Origin: Deltaproteobacteria bacterium | GTDB lineage: Bacteria; UBA10199; SPLOWO2-01-44-7 | Reading direction: 5' to 3' | DNA length: 38,114 nt | Assembly (NCBI GenBank): GCA_030648035.1 | Contig: JAUSII010000025.1 | Span: 1-38,114, forward strand | Part shown: piece after piece, positions 7,242-15,165 of the stretch | Position numbering within the stretch: the first letter of the stretch is position 1 | Layout: every line of letters starts with the position of its first letter | Notes under the pieces: generated by a model | The model's database searches: none | What the model was told of the DNA's origin: nothing | What the model saw: only the letters and a program-made list of their open reading frames with translations | Program-made: the position numbers and the translations under genes

Positions 7242-7340
7242 TTGTTGACAAATGTCATTGCGAGGCCCCAAAGGGGCCGTGGCAATCCCGGGATTGCTTC
7301 GCTTCGCTCGCAATGACACCTTGAGATACTTTGTCAACAG
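7242..7340. repeat. REP-like palindromic element nested in a second inverted repeat
   Basis: The core (7254-7317) starts GTCATTGCGAGG and ends CTCGCAATGAC, with an inner GGCAATCCCGGGATTGC palindrome. Elements of the form GTCATTGCGAG...CTCGCAATGAC are common dispersed intergenic repeats in many bacteria. Outside it, TGTTGACAAA (7243-7252) and TTTGTCAACA (7330-7339) form an outer 10-bp inverted repeat. It fills the spacer between the divergent lipoprotein and tsaD genes. Confidence 0.8.
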
Positions 7341-7359
7341 ACTGTTAGAGATTTGTATC

Positions 7360-8379
7360 ATGAAAATTCTGGGGATTGAAACATCTTGTGACGAGACCGC
7401 CGTGGCGGTGGTAAAAGGGCGAAACATTTTGAGCAACGTTATCGCCTCGCAGACCGCCGCTCACGCGCCGTTTGGTGGCGTCGTGCCAGAAATCGCCTCA
7501 CGTCATCATATTGAAAACATCCCGCTCATTCTCGATCAGGCGTTAGCCCTTGCAGGCGTGCGCTTGAATGAGATTGACGGTATTGCCGCCACCTGCACCC
7601 CCGGCCTTTTGACCGCACTGCTGGTCGGTCTGCAGTTTGGCAAGTCGCTGGCCTTTGCCCTCAAAAAACCATTCGTCGGCGTCAATCATATCGAGGGTCA
7701 TCTCAATTCTGTTTTTCTGGCCGAACCTTCACTGGAAGAGAGCTTGCCACAATATCCTTATTTGGGGCTGATCGTCTCCGGAGGCCACACGCATCTTTAT
7801 CAAATCAAAAAGTTTGGCCGATATCAGTTGTTGGGCGCCACCAAAGATGATGCCTGCGGCGAAGCCTATGACAAGGTCGCCAAACTTCTGGGCCTCGGTT
7901 ACCCGGGTGGCCCCAAGCTCGACAAACTGGCGGCGCTCGGAAATCCAAAAGCCTTCCGCTTCACCCAACCCAGACTCAAAGACGATTCGCTCGACTTTAG
8001 TTTCAGCGGCGTCAAGACCGCTTGCTTGTTGCAAGTTCAGAAACAAAATGGCATTCTCTCGGAGAATTTTATTCACGACATGGCGGCCAGCTTTCAAAAT
8101 ATGGCAACAGATTATCTCATCACCCGCATCGGCCAGGCGGCAAGGCGGCACAATCTTGAAAATATCGCTGTCACCGGCGGCGTTGCCGCCAATAGTGCTT
8201 TGCGCGCGAAACTTAAAACTTTTGCAGAAGAAAACGACTGCCGTTATTTTATTCCCTCCCTCCCTCTTTGCACCGATAACGGCGCCATGATCGCCTATGT
8301 GGGCGGACGTTATCTGGAAATGGGTTTGCGGTCTCCCCTCTCCCTCAACGCCCAGGCCTACAGCGGGTTGCCCGCATGA
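7360..8379 (+). CDS. tsaD: tRNA N6-adenosine threonylcarbamoyltransferase TsaD
   Basis: TsaD transfers threonylcarbamoyl to A37 of ANN-decoding tRNAs together with TsaB and TsaE. The 339-residue protein opens MKILGIETSCDETAVAVV and has the metal-binding NHIEGHL (about 109-115), the SGGHT loop (about 138-142), LGATKDDACGEAYDKVAKLLGLGYPGG in pieces, FSGVKTA, VTGGVAANSALR and a CTDNGAMIA metal ligand near the end. ATG at 7360 is at the family start; the frame is open upstream through the repeat. It begins a long plus-strand operon and overlaps rsmA by ATGA. Confidence 0.97.
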   Translation: MKILGIETSCDETAVAVVKGRNILSNVIASQTAAHAPFGGVVPEIASRHHIENIPLILDQALALAGVRLNEIDGIAATCTPGLLTALLVGLQFGKSLAFALKKPFVGVNHIEGHLNSVFLAEPSLEESLPQYPYLGLIVSGGHTHLYQIKKFGRYQLLGATKDDACGEAYDKVAKLLGLGYPGGPKLDKLAALGNPKAFRFTQPRLKDDSLDFSFSGVKTACLLQVQKQNGILSENFIHDMAASFQNMATDYLITRIGQAARRHNLENIAVTGGVAANSALRAKLKTFAEENDCRYFIPSLPLCTDNGAMIAYVGGRYLEMGLRSPLSLNAQAYSGLPA

Positions 8380-9209
8380 AAAAAGTCACCGTCGCCAAGC
8401 TTCTCAAAAGTTACAGTATCCGCCCGAATAAAAAGCTCGGGCAGAATTTTTTAAGCGACCAGAATATTTTGAACAAGCTCATTGACGCGCTCGACCTCTA
8501 CCCGGACGAAGACGTTTTAGAGATAGGCTCCGGCTTGGGCGTTCTCTCATACCACATCGCCAAACACGGACAGAGAATTCTGGCCGTGGAAAAAGACAAA
8601 AGGCTGATTAAAATTGCCGAAGAAGAATTTACCGACCAACCCAATCTCAAATTTGTCGAGGCCGATTTTTTAAGGCTCGACCTCAAGGAATTGCTCAACC
8701 GATACCATGTTCCCATCAAGGTGATCGGCAACATCCCCTATTACATCTCTTCCAAAATTATTTTTACACTGGTGGAAAATGCCCCGCTTTTTTCATTGGC
8801 GGTGTTGACGGTGCAAAAAGAGGTGGCCGAGAGAATGGTTTCCGAACCGGGGTCCAAAGATTACGGCATCTTGAGCATTCTGCTCAATTCGCAAGTCCGG
8901 GTGGAAAAACTCTTTGATGTGGAGCCGGGCTCTTTCATGCCGGCACCCGAGGTGACCTCTTCTGCGGTGCGCATCACCTTTCCCACAGCGCCCCTTTTTG
9001 AAATTCACAACCGGGAACTGTTCAAAAAAATGGTCAAGACTGCCTTCAACCAACGCCGTAAGACGGTGCGGAACACGCTTAAAATCATGTTAAAAAACAA
9101 TAGGATAAAGCCGTGGGAGGCTTGCGGGATCGATCCGGAATTACGCCCGGAGCAGATCAGCATCCCCCAATATGTGGCGCTTGCTAATTTCCTGAATCCT
9201 TTGTTATAG
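8376..9209 (+). CDS. rsmA: 16S rRNA dimethyladenosine transferase RsmA (KsgA)
   Basis: RsmA dimethylates two adjacent adenines (A1518/A1519 in E. coli numbering) near the 3' end of 16S rRNA. The 277-residue protein has KKLGQNFLSD (about 19-28), SAM motif I VLEIGSGLGVLS, acidic AVEKDK, EADFL, catalytic NIPYYISSKI, and the C-terminal FNQRRKTVRNTL that contacts RNA. The start overlaps the tsaD stop as ATGA. Followed at seven bases by the deoxynucleoside kinase gene. Confidence 0.97.
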   Translation: MKKVTVAKLLKSYSIRPNKKLGQNFLSDQNILNKLIDALDLYPDEDVLEIGSGLGVLSYHIAKHGQRILAVEKDKRLIKIAEEEFTDQPNLKFVEADFLRLDLKELLNRYHVPIKVIGNIPYYISSKIIFTLVENAPLFSLAVLTVQKEVAERMVSEPGSKDYGILSILLNSQVRVEKLFDVEPGSFMPAPEVTSSAVRITFPTAPLFEIHNRELFKKMVKTAFNQRRKTVRNTLKIMLKNNRIKPWEACGIDPELRPEQISIPQYVALANFLNPLL

Positions 9210-9216
9210 AGGGCGC

Positions 9217-9864
9217 ATGCCAAAAAAAGAGACACCTCCACCCAAATATATCGCCATCGACGGCCCCATCGGTGTGGGCAAAACCACACTGGTCAAACGC
9301 CTTGCCGAAGAACTGGGGGGGACCGCCATTCTGGAACCCGAAGAACAGAATCCGTTTCTCACCGATTTTTATAAAGACCGCAAAAAAAATGCCTTCAAAA
9401 CCCAGCTCTATTTTTTGCTCAACCGGTATCAACAGCAGAAAGAAATCAAAAATCAGGAAAAAATACAGCTCCCGCTGGTTTGCGACTACACCTTTGCCAA
9501 AGACCAGATTTTTGCAAAAATAAATTTGAACGCGGCGGAAGAAGATCTCTATCAGAAAGTGTATGCTCTTTTGGATAGCGAACTTCCCAAACCCGATATC
9601 GTTGTTTATCTGCGCGCCAAGACCGATGTTCTTCTCAAGAGAATCAAAAGCAGAAGTTTTGATTATGAAAAGCCGATCACCGGGGAATATCTCGATGATC
9701 TGATGAACGCCTACAACGAATGTTTTTTGAACTACAACAATTCCCCTCTCTTGATCGTCGACACCACCAACACCGATTTTCTGAAACACAACGATCAATA
9801 CGAAATCTTGAAGAACGACATTTTGAATCACCGGCAAGGGACAAAAAATCTGGTGTTACGATGA
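9217..9864 (+). CDS. Deoxynucleoside kinase (dNK/dGK-dCK family)
   Basis: Phosphorylates deoxynucleosides for dNTP salvage. The 215-residue protein has Walker A GPIGVGKTT (16-24), LEPEEQNPFLTDFY (the ExE-type substrate loop), LNRYQQQ, CDYTFAKDQIFA (the DRS-like region), PDIVVYLRAK, the LID arginines in LLKRIKSRSFDYE and a C-terminal LLIVDT. This order matches the deoxynucleoside kinase family rather than thymidylate kinase. GAGGG overlapping the rsmA stop can serve as Shine-Dalgarno. Its stop overlaps panB as ATGA, so it is firmly inside the operon although unrelated to pantothenate synthesis. Exact nucleoside preference cannot be read. Confidence 0.88.
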   Translation: MPKKETPPPKYIAIDGPIGVGKTTLVKRLAEELGGTAILEPEEQNPFLTDFYKDRKKNAFKTQLYFLLNRYQQQKEIKNQEKIQLPLVCDYTFAKDQIFAKINLNAAEEDLYQKVYALLDSELPKPDIVVYLRAKTDVLLKRIKSRSFDYEKPITGEYLDDLMNAYNECFLNYNNSPLLIVDTTNTDFLKHNDQYEILKNDILNHRQGTKNLVLR

Positions 9865-10688
9865 GAAACACACTTCCCCATCTTTTGCAGAAAGTGGCCC
9901 GGCAGGAAAAACTCTCCATGCTCACCGCCTATGACGCCGCCTTTGCGCGTCTCTTTGACGAGGCCGGCATCGACATGATTCTGGTCGGCGATTCTCTGGG
10001 AATGGTTTTGCAGGGGCACGACAACACACTCCCCGTCACACTCGAAGATATTTTGTATCACACCCAATGCGTCACGCGCGTGGTGCAGAAGGCGCATGTC
10101 ACCGCTGACATGCCCTTCATGAGTTATCAATCTTCCATCGAGCAGGCGATGATCAACGCCGGGCACCTGATGAAAGAGGCGAAAGCGCAGGCGGTCAAAA
10201 TGGAGGGGGGCGAGGAGATTGCCGAAACTGTTTATGCCGCCGTCAAGGCCGGCATTCCGGTGATGGGGCACATCGGGTTGCAACCCCAGCAGATTCATCA
10301 TTTGGGAGGATATAAAATTCAGGGCAAAAATTTGAACGAGGCCGATCTGCTTCTGGAAGATGCAAAAATTCTGGAAGAGGCCGGTTGTTTTGCGATTGTG
10401 CTCGAAGGGATTGCGGTGGAGACAACCGAAACCATCACGCGCTCGCTGTGCATCCCCACCATTGGCATCGCCTCGGGCCCGGCCTGTTCCGGACAGGTGT
10501 TGGTGATGCACGACATGCTGGGAATGCACAAAACATTTCGCCCCAAACATTCCAAAATTTACGCCGATCTCTCTGTGACCATCACCGCGGCCGTGCAAAA
10601 ATATATGGAAGAGGTTCAGGCAGAAATATTTCCAGCACAAGAAAATGCCACCCACCGCGATCTCAAGGTGGTTCTGTCACACAAATGA
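9861..10688 (+). CDS. panB: 3-methyl-2-oxobutanoate hydroxymethyltransferase PanB
   Basis: First step of pantothenate synthesis: adds a hydroxymethyl group from methylene-THF to ketoisovalerate, giving ketopantoate. The 275-residue protein shows LTAYDAAFARLFDEAGIDMILVGDSLGMV in consecutive pieces, the Mg-binding Asp, VKMEGG, PVMGHIGLQPQ, catalytic Glu in VLEGI, IGIASG and VMHDMLG. The ATG at 9861 matches the family start (MRNTLPHLLQK) and overlaps the kinase stop as ATGA. Its own stop overlaps panC. Confidence 0.97.
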   Translation: MRNTLPHLLQKVARQEKLSMLTAYDAAFARLFDEAGIDMILVGDSLGMVLQGHDNTLPVTLEDILYHTQCVTRVVQKAHVTADMPFMSYQSSIEQAMINAGHLMKEAKAQAVKMEGGEEIAETVYAAVKAGIPVMGHIGLQPQQIHHLGGYKIQGKNLNEADLLLEDAKILEEAGCFAIVLEGIAVETTETITRSLCIPTIGIASGPACSGQVLVMHDMLGMHKTFRPKHSKIYADLSVTITAAVQKYMEEVQAEIFPAQENATHRDLKVVLSHK

Positions 10689-11527
10689 AAATCATCGAAT
10701 CGGCAAAAGAGATGCAGGAGTGGGCGCTCTCCCATCGGGCCAAGGGCCAGAAGATAGCCCTCGTTCCGACAATGGGGTCCCTGCACGAAGGGCATCTCTC
10801 TCTTTTGCGCGAAGGGAAAAAACTTTGTGACCAACTGGTCTTGAGTCTTTTTGTCAACCCGGCACAATTCGGGCCCAACGAAGATTTGAAACAATATCCC
10901 AAAGATTTGAAGGGTGATCTGCACAAAGCTCAAGATTGTCAGGTGGATGTTTTGTTTTTGCCGACCACGTCCGATATTTATCCCGAAAATTTTCAGACCT
11001 ATGTCGATGTGACCGAGTTGGCCCAACCGCTCTGCGGCGCCTCCCGGCCCGGACATTTCAAAGGTGTGGCCACGGTGGTTTTAAAACTCTTCAACATCGT
11101 CCAACCCCATGTCGCCCTGTTCGGCGAAAAAGATTTTCAGCAATTGCGGGTGATCGAGCAGATGGTGCAAGATCTGAATCTCCCCGTCGAAATAAAACCG
11201 ATGCCGATCGTGCGCGAAGCCGACGGTCTGGCGATGAGCTCACGCAACAAAAAACTGTCGAAAGAAGAGAGACAAGCCTCCCTCACCATCTCTTTGAGCC
11301 TCGCCAAAGCAAAAATGTGTGTGGATCAGGGAGAGCGCGACCCGCAAAAAATAAAAGAAGCGGTGCAAGCAACATTGGAAGAGACAAAAAAAATCACCAT
11401 CGACTACATCCAACTCTGCCACCCCAAAACACTCCAACCCCTCCCCCTCCTCACCCTCCCCGCCCTGCTGGCGATCGCCTGCTTTGTCGGAAAAACGCGA
11501 CTGATTGATAATTGCATATTGCGCTAG
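10685..11527 (+). CDS. panC: Pantothenate synthetase PanC
   Basis: ATP-dependent ligation of pantoate and beta-alanine. The 280-residue protein has VPTMGSLHEGHLSL with the HxGH ATP site (34-37), VNPAQFGPNEDL, the pantoate-binding LCGASRPGHFKGVATVV region, FGEKDFQQL and VREADGLAMSSRN (KMSKS-like). Length and motif spacing are standard. The ATG overlaps the panB stop as ATGA. PanD and PanE are not in the window. The C-terminus is Pro/Leu-rich with a long run of C-rich codons, which makes the local composition odd, but the frame stays intact. Confidence 0.97.
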   Translation: MKIIESAKEMQEWALSHRAKGQKIALVPTMGSLHEGHLSLLREGKKLCDQLVLSLFVNPAQFGPNEDLKQYPKDLKGDLHKAQDCQVDVLFLPTTSDIYPENFQTYVDVTELAQPLCGASRPGHFKGVATVVLKLFNIVQPHVALFGEKDFQQLRVIEQMVQDLNLPVEIKPMPIVREADGLAMSSRNKKLSKEERQASLTISLSLAKAKMCVDQGERDPQKIKEAVQATLEETKKITIDYIQLCHPKTLQPLPLLTLPALLAIACFVGKTRLIDNCILR

Positions 11528-11555
11528 GTTTGACCTTCATGTTATTTTCCCCGCC

Positions 11556-12827
11556 ATGAAAATTTTCTCTGCATCGTGGGTGGTTACACTCAATCATCAG
11601 GACCCCATTTCCAATGGGGCCATTGCTTTTGACAAAGAGGATATTGTTGCCGTAGGACCGCTAGCCCAATTGCAAAGCAATTTTCCAGAAGCAGAGCACG
11701 AACATTTTGACGATTGCCTTCTCATGCCGGGGCTGGTCAACGCCCACTGTCACATCGACCGAAGCGGTTTTTTTGAGCGTTACCTTGTTGAAACCGAATC
11801 GGGGCTCTCTCCAGTTGCCTGGCTTCTGGAAGGGCTTAAATATCTTTCCCGCACCCCTTCCGAACTGATTGCCCAAAAAATAAAGCAGAGCCTAGATCAT
11901 ACTTTGAAAACAGGCATCACCTGCCTGGGCGCCATGACCCACTATGAAGGCGCTTTTCCACTCATCAAAACCAGCGGATTGCGCGGCGTGGTGTTTCAGG
12001 AAATTTTGAGCGGCCCCGACAAACAGGCCCAGCAACGTTTTGAAGTGGCCCTCGCATTGATCGAAAAATATACCGGCGGAAAAAACGCCCGATTGAAAAT
12101 GGGTTTTGGCCCCTACGCTGCCTATCTCCTTTCAAAGAATCTGCTCAACATCATCTCGCGGCATGCCAAAGACAATCATCTCCCGCTCCAGTTTCACGCC
12201 GCCGAAACATTTGCCGAAATGGAATTTTTCTTTGAGTCGAAGGGCCCCATCGCCACACAGCTTTTTCCGGCGATCGGTTGGGAAGATCTTCCGCCCGCCC
12301 ATCTCAAAACCCCCATTCAACATCTCTCCGACATCGGTTTTTTCAACGCGCCCATGTCGATGGTGGGGGGATATCACTTGAGTGCCGCCGATTTTCCAAG
12401 ATTATCCAGAGGCCTGATCCGGCTCGTCTATTGCCCCAGCCAGAATCGCCGTTTCAAACTGGGACAGCTCCCGTTGAAACAACTCAAGGAACACGGCATC
12501 CCCATCGCCCTCGGAACCGAGATTTTCAGCAGTTCAGAGGGCTTTGATTTGTGGGAAGAGATGCGGATTGCCCTGAAGGAGGGTTCCACTCCCCTGCCGA
12601 CACCGCTGGAACTTTTGAAGATGGCCACCACCGGCGGCGCCTTTGCGCTCAACCTCGACCGCGAGATCGGTTCGCTGGAAGCGGGCAAAAAGGCCGATTT
12701 TCTGGTGATTCGCGAACCAGACTGGCAAAAAGATTCCATCGACAACCTCTACAAAGAAATGATTTTGCAGACGCAGACCTCCTCCATTCAAAAGGTGGTC
12801 ATCGGCGGCAAAACATCCAGAGAATAA
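11556..12827 (+). CDS. Amidohydrolase of the ATZ/TRZ, MTA/SAH deaminase-like group
   Basis: A 423-residue cytoplasmic metal-dependent hydrolase. N-terminal strands are followed by LMPGLVNAHCHID (His64, His66), QFHAAE (His214, Glu217), GGYHLSAAD (His274, Asp279), CPSQNRRF (the CPxSN motif) and a C-terminal LGSLEAGKKADFLVI-like strand (IGSLEAGKKADFLVI). Where the family has the metal-binding Asp in LGTDxxxS, this protein reads LGTEIFSSSEG with Glu322. Related enzymes deaminate adenosine derivatives (MTA, SAH, aminodeoxyfutalosine), guanine or triazines; I cannot choose. The ATG at 11556 is preferred over an in-frame start at 11505 inside panC because the beta-strand opening MKIFSASWVVTL begins there. 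Operon member between panC and a DUF502 gene. Confidence 0.8.
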   Translation: MKIFSASWVVTLNHQDPISNGAIAFDKEDIVAVGPLAQLQSNFPEAEHEHFDDCLLMPGLVNAHCHIDRSGFFERYLVETESGLSPVAWLLEGLKYLSRTPSELIAQKIKQSLDHTLKTGITCLGAMTHYEGAFPLIKTSGLRGVVFQEILSGPDKQAQQRFEVALALIEKYTGGKNARLKMGFGPYAAYLLSKNLLNIISRHAKDNHLPLQFHAAETFAEMEFFFESKGPIATQLFPAIGWEDLPPAHLKTPIQHLSDIGFFNAPMSMVGGYHLSAADFPRLSRGLIRLVYCPSQNRRFKLGQLPLKQLKEHGIPIALGTEIFSSSEGFDLWEEMRIALKEGSTPLPTPLELLKMATTGGAFALNLDREIGSLEAGKKADFLVIREPDWQKDSIDNLYKEMILQTQTSSIQKVVIGGKTSRE

Positions 12828-12833
12828 TTTTTC

Positions 12834-13433
12834 ATGCGTTCTCTCTTTAAAAAATATTTTATCGCCGGTGCGCTGGTGCTGGTTCCCATCGTGGTGACCG
12901 TCTGGATTTTGAGAGCGGTCATTCTCTGGTGCGAAGCTTTTTTCACCGCACTCGTTCCGCTCTCTCTCCAACCGATCAATCTTTTCGGCATTGCCATCCC
13001 CGGTTTGGGGCTTTTGTTCACGCTCCTTTTGATTTTGATGACCGGCATGCTGACACGTCTCTATTTGGGCAGAAAAATTCTGGAATGGAGCGAAAAAATT
13101 CTCAATCGAATCCCGTTTGGAAGCAGTATTTACAGCGCCATGAAACAGTTCATGAACGCCGTTGTCTCCTCGCCCGAAGCCAGTCTGCGCCAGGTGGTGC
13201 TGGTCGAATATCCGCGGCGAGGCAGTTTTATGATCGGGTTCGTCACCGGCAACACACCCGCAATCATCGAGAAAAAATTGGGGCAGAAATCGGTCAATAT
13301 CTTCATCCCCACATCCCCCAACCCCACTTCCGGTTTTTTGATCATCGTCCCGATGGAAAACGTGACCCCCATCGACATCCCCGCCGATCAGGCTTTCAAG
13401 TTGATTATCTCCGGCGGTGCGATATCTAGCTGA
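12834..13433 (+). CDS. DUF502 family membrane protein
   Basis: A 199-residue inner-membrane protein. Two hydrophobic spans (about 8-31 and 50-74), then RLYLGRKILEWSEKILNRIPFGSSIYSAMKQ in pieces and VVLVEYPRRGSFMIGFVTG, the typical DUF502 pattern, ending in a soluble beta-rich domain with FIPTSPNPTSGFL and VPMENV. Molecular function is not established for the family. The gene begins six bases after the amidohydrolase stop and ends eight bases before smpB. Confidence 0.88.
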   Translation: MRSLFKKYFIAGALVLVPIVVTVWILRAVILWCEAFFTALVPLSLQPINLFGIAIPGLGLLFTLLLILMTGMLTRLYLGRKILEWSEKILNRIPFGSSIYSAMKQFMNAVVSSPEASLRQVVLVEYPRRGSFMIGFVTGNTPAIIEKKLGQKSVNIFIPTSPNPTSGFLIIVPMENVTPIDIPADQAFKLIISGGAISS

Positions 13434-13441
13434 TCACCCTT

Positions 13442-13897
13442 ATGGGAATTAAAATCATCACCGAAAACCGCAAGGCCGGGTTTCACTATCATTTTGTTGA
13501 AAAATTCGAGGCGGGCCTTGTCTTGCAGGGGAGTGAAGTCAAAAGCCTGCGCGATGGAAAGGCAAACCTGGGCGATGCTTATGCCTCTATCGACAACGGT
13601 GAACTCTGGCTTTTGAAATGCCACATCAGTCCCTATTCTCCCGCCGCCAACATGAATCATGATCCTCTGCGCAAACGAAAACTCCTGTTAAAGAGGAAAG
13701 AGATTGAAAGACTCGTCGGTCAATTGGAAGAGAAAGGCTTGACGCTGGTCCCCACTAAACTATACTTCAAAGAAGGTCGGGCCAAAGTGGAACTGGCGCT
13801 GGCCAAAGGAAAGAAGCTCTTTGACAAAAGGGAAAGTTTGAAGAAAAAAGAAGATCGTCGCAACATCGCAAGAGCGATGAAGCACAAATTGCGATAA
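13442..13897 (+). CDS. smpB: SsrA-binding protein SmpB
   Basis: SmpB carries tmRNA into stalled ribosomes in trans-translation. The 151-residue protein has ENRKAGFHYHFVEKFEAGLVL, GSEVKSLRDGKANLGDAY (split pieces), the NMNHDPLRKRKLLL loop, and the basic C-terminal tail KKLFDKRESLKKKEDRRNIARAMK that occupies the mRNA channel. Length is standard. Last protein gene of the tsaD operon and placed 124 bases upstream of the tmRNA gene it serves. Confidence 0.97.
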   Translation: MGIKIITENRKAGFHYHFVEKFEAGLVLQGSEVKSLRDGKANLGDAYASIDNGELWLLKCHISPYSPAANMNHDPLRKRKLLLKRKEIERLVGQLEEKGLTLVPTKLYFKEGRAKVELALAKGKKLFDKRESLKKKEDRRNIARAMKHKLR

Positions 13898-13900
13898 CAA

Positions 13901-14010
13901 GGCCGGATTTATTCCGGCCGAGTGAACCATCTCCCCACAGCGGTGGGGGGTTGTCAGGGGGGAGCGTCAAGACGCCCCCCCTGACTTTAGTGAGCGACTG
14001 GCTTCGCCAG
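13901..14010. repeat. Cluster of hairpins between smpB and ssrA
   Basis: Four inverted repeats follow one another: a 7-bp GGCCGGA/TCCGGCC stem (13901-13919), CCCCAC/GTGGGG (about 13933-13948), a large stem GTCAGGGGGG...CCCCCCTGAC with a 2-base loop (13953-13985, one bulge), and CTGGC/GCCAG (13998-14010). None has a T-run, so an intrinsic terminator is not evident. They may be a REP-like remnant or processing structures ahead of pre-tmRNA. I see no good sigma-70 promoter for ssrA here. Confidence 0.7.
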
Positions 14011-14021
14011 CGCGAACGAAT

Positions 14022-14372
14022 GGGGGCGAATCAGCTTCGACGGAGAAATCGAAACAATTTTTGCACGCCGACCACGTCAGCACGTCGTTAAAAGGATGGC
14101 AATTGTCTAACTGGCAATGAAAACCTACAAATGGCTGCCTAATTAATTAGAGCAGTCACGTTGACTCTTCCGATGCGCGCTAGGGGAGAAGACGTCATTC
14201 AGCGGGCTAGTGACTCTGGTTCTTCCGGGATCAGGGAGCGAATCTTCACCGGAACGGTTCCTTATAAATCGTGTCTTTCGGAGTTTAAAGGAACTTACGC
14301 AAAAGAAAGACTAAGCGTGTAGATAAAATTGTGTAGACTCTTCGGACGCGGGGGCAGTACCCGCCGCCTCCA
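14022..14372 (+). ncRNA. ssrA: tmRNA (transfer-messenger RNA)
   Basis: The 5' end GGGGGCG (14022-14028) pairs over seven positions with the 3' end CGCCTCC (14065 plus 300, i.e. 14365-14371; one G-U), followed by discriminator A14372. The 5' part has the tmRNA-typical CAGCTTCGACGG. The tag reading frame is most likely 14113-14142, GGC to TAA, giving tag peptide (A)GNENLQMAA with the normal AA end, followed by further stops. CCA does not appear encoded (the genome reads CAT after the discriminator), so it would be added. The T-arm stem GCGGG/CCCGC is intact but its loop reads GGCAGTA, not the usual TTCRANY. Lies directly downstream of smpB and tail-to-tail with the transglycosylase gene. Confidence 0.93.
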
Positions 14373-14382
14373 CATTGCTGTA

Positions 14383-14955
14383 TTACGATTTCTTCGACAA
14401 CTCCCTGTAGGCTCGCAGTACCTTGAAGGCATACCCACTGGAGACACCGGCATTCTGTTTCAGCATTGTCGGTCCGGCATTGTAGGCCGCAAGAATGCGC
14501 GACTGGTCCCTTCCGACCTGATTTCTCAAACAGGAAAGATATTGGATTCCTATTTTCACATTTATAAAAGGATTGAAGAGTTCATGCCGACCCACATTTT
14601 TTTCATTAAATTTAATCGACACCTCTTTGGCGGCAATCGTTTTAAGCTGCAACAGACCAATCGCCCCGCGATTTGAAACCACATGCGACTTGAATGAACT
14701 CTCCACCTTTATAATGGCCAGAATAAGCCACGGATCAAACTGGTGGTCTTTGGCCGTCGCAATCAAATGAGAGACAAAGTGGCTCCGTATATTGCCTGTC
14801 AGAGAGAAGGCCTGTTTTTCAAGATATTCCTCCATTTGCCCCTCTAAACGTGTTTTAGCAGGAATATTGCTGTTAATGCTGGTGAGTGAGAACCCCAACA
14901 CGACAGATAACATTACCAGGGTCACTACATTGAAACTATTCGACTTCTTATTCAT
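14383..14955 (-). CDS. Small lytic transglycosylase (SLT domain), membrane-anchored
   Basis: A 190-residue protein with an N-terminal membrane anchor (about 9-26) followed by a Slt70-type lysozyme-like domain. ILAIIKVESSFKSHVVSNRGAIGLLQL (in pieces, about 78-104) holds the catalytic Glu85 and the GxxGLxQ motif, and ILAAYNAGPTML (about 154-165) the conserved AYNAG. It should cleave peptidoglycan glycan strands to 1,6-anhydro ends in the periplasm. AAAGGAGG lies five bases before the ATG at 14955. A sigma-28-like promoter is at 15029-15056. Such small enzymes often open the cell wall for flagella, secretion systems or predation, which would fit that promoter class; this is inference. Confidence 0.9.
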   Translation of the reverse strand: MNKKSNSFNVVTLVMLSVVLGFSLTSINSNIPAKTRLEGQMEEYLEKQAFSLTGNIRSHFVSHLIATAKDHQFDPWLILAIIKVESSFKSHVVSNRGAIGLLQLKTIAAKEVSIKFNEKNVGRHELFNPFINVKIGIQYLSCLRNQVGRDQSRILAAYNAGPTMLKQNAGVSSGYAFKVLRAYRELSKKS

Positions 14956-15028
14956 TTTGCCTCCTTTTGCTTCTTTCGAGTCAATCTTAGGTTGCAACCC
15001 CCATGCCACATTGCGGCATGATAAACAG

Positions 15029-15056
15029 GTATCGGCAGGCCCCAAAAAAAGTTGCC
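15029..15056 (-). promoter_or_regulatory. Sigma-28-like promoter of the lytic transglycosylase gene
   Basis: Minus strand: GGCAACTTTTT (15056-15046), nine bases, GCCGATAC (15036-15029). In register it is GCAACTTT-N11-GCCGATAC. About 73 bases follow to the ATG, with a small ATGCC/GGCAT hairpin and a strong Shine-Dalgarno. One of seven sites of identical geometry. Confidence 0.75.
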
Positions 15057-15125
15057 TATTATTATTCCTATTTTTGAATCTCCGGCTAACTTCTTCATTT
15101 GACTAGAAAATTTGACTGGAAAATA

Positions 15126-15152
15126 TTGACAGTCTGCGTCGATTTGTATAGG
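15126..15152 (+). promoter_or_regulatory. Possible promoter of the DUF1054 gene
   Basis: TTGACA (15126-15131, perfect), 15-base spacer, TATAGG (15147-15152). The -10 ends 13 bases before the ATG at 15166 and there is no Shine-Dalgarno, so the leader would be a few bases long. Confidence 0.5.
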
Positions 15153-15165
15153 GTCCCTTCCCATC

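Noticed and set aside
13953-13985. Rho-independent terminator for smpB
   Set aside because: Very strong stem but no following T-run, and ssrA begins 36 bases later without its own clear promoter.
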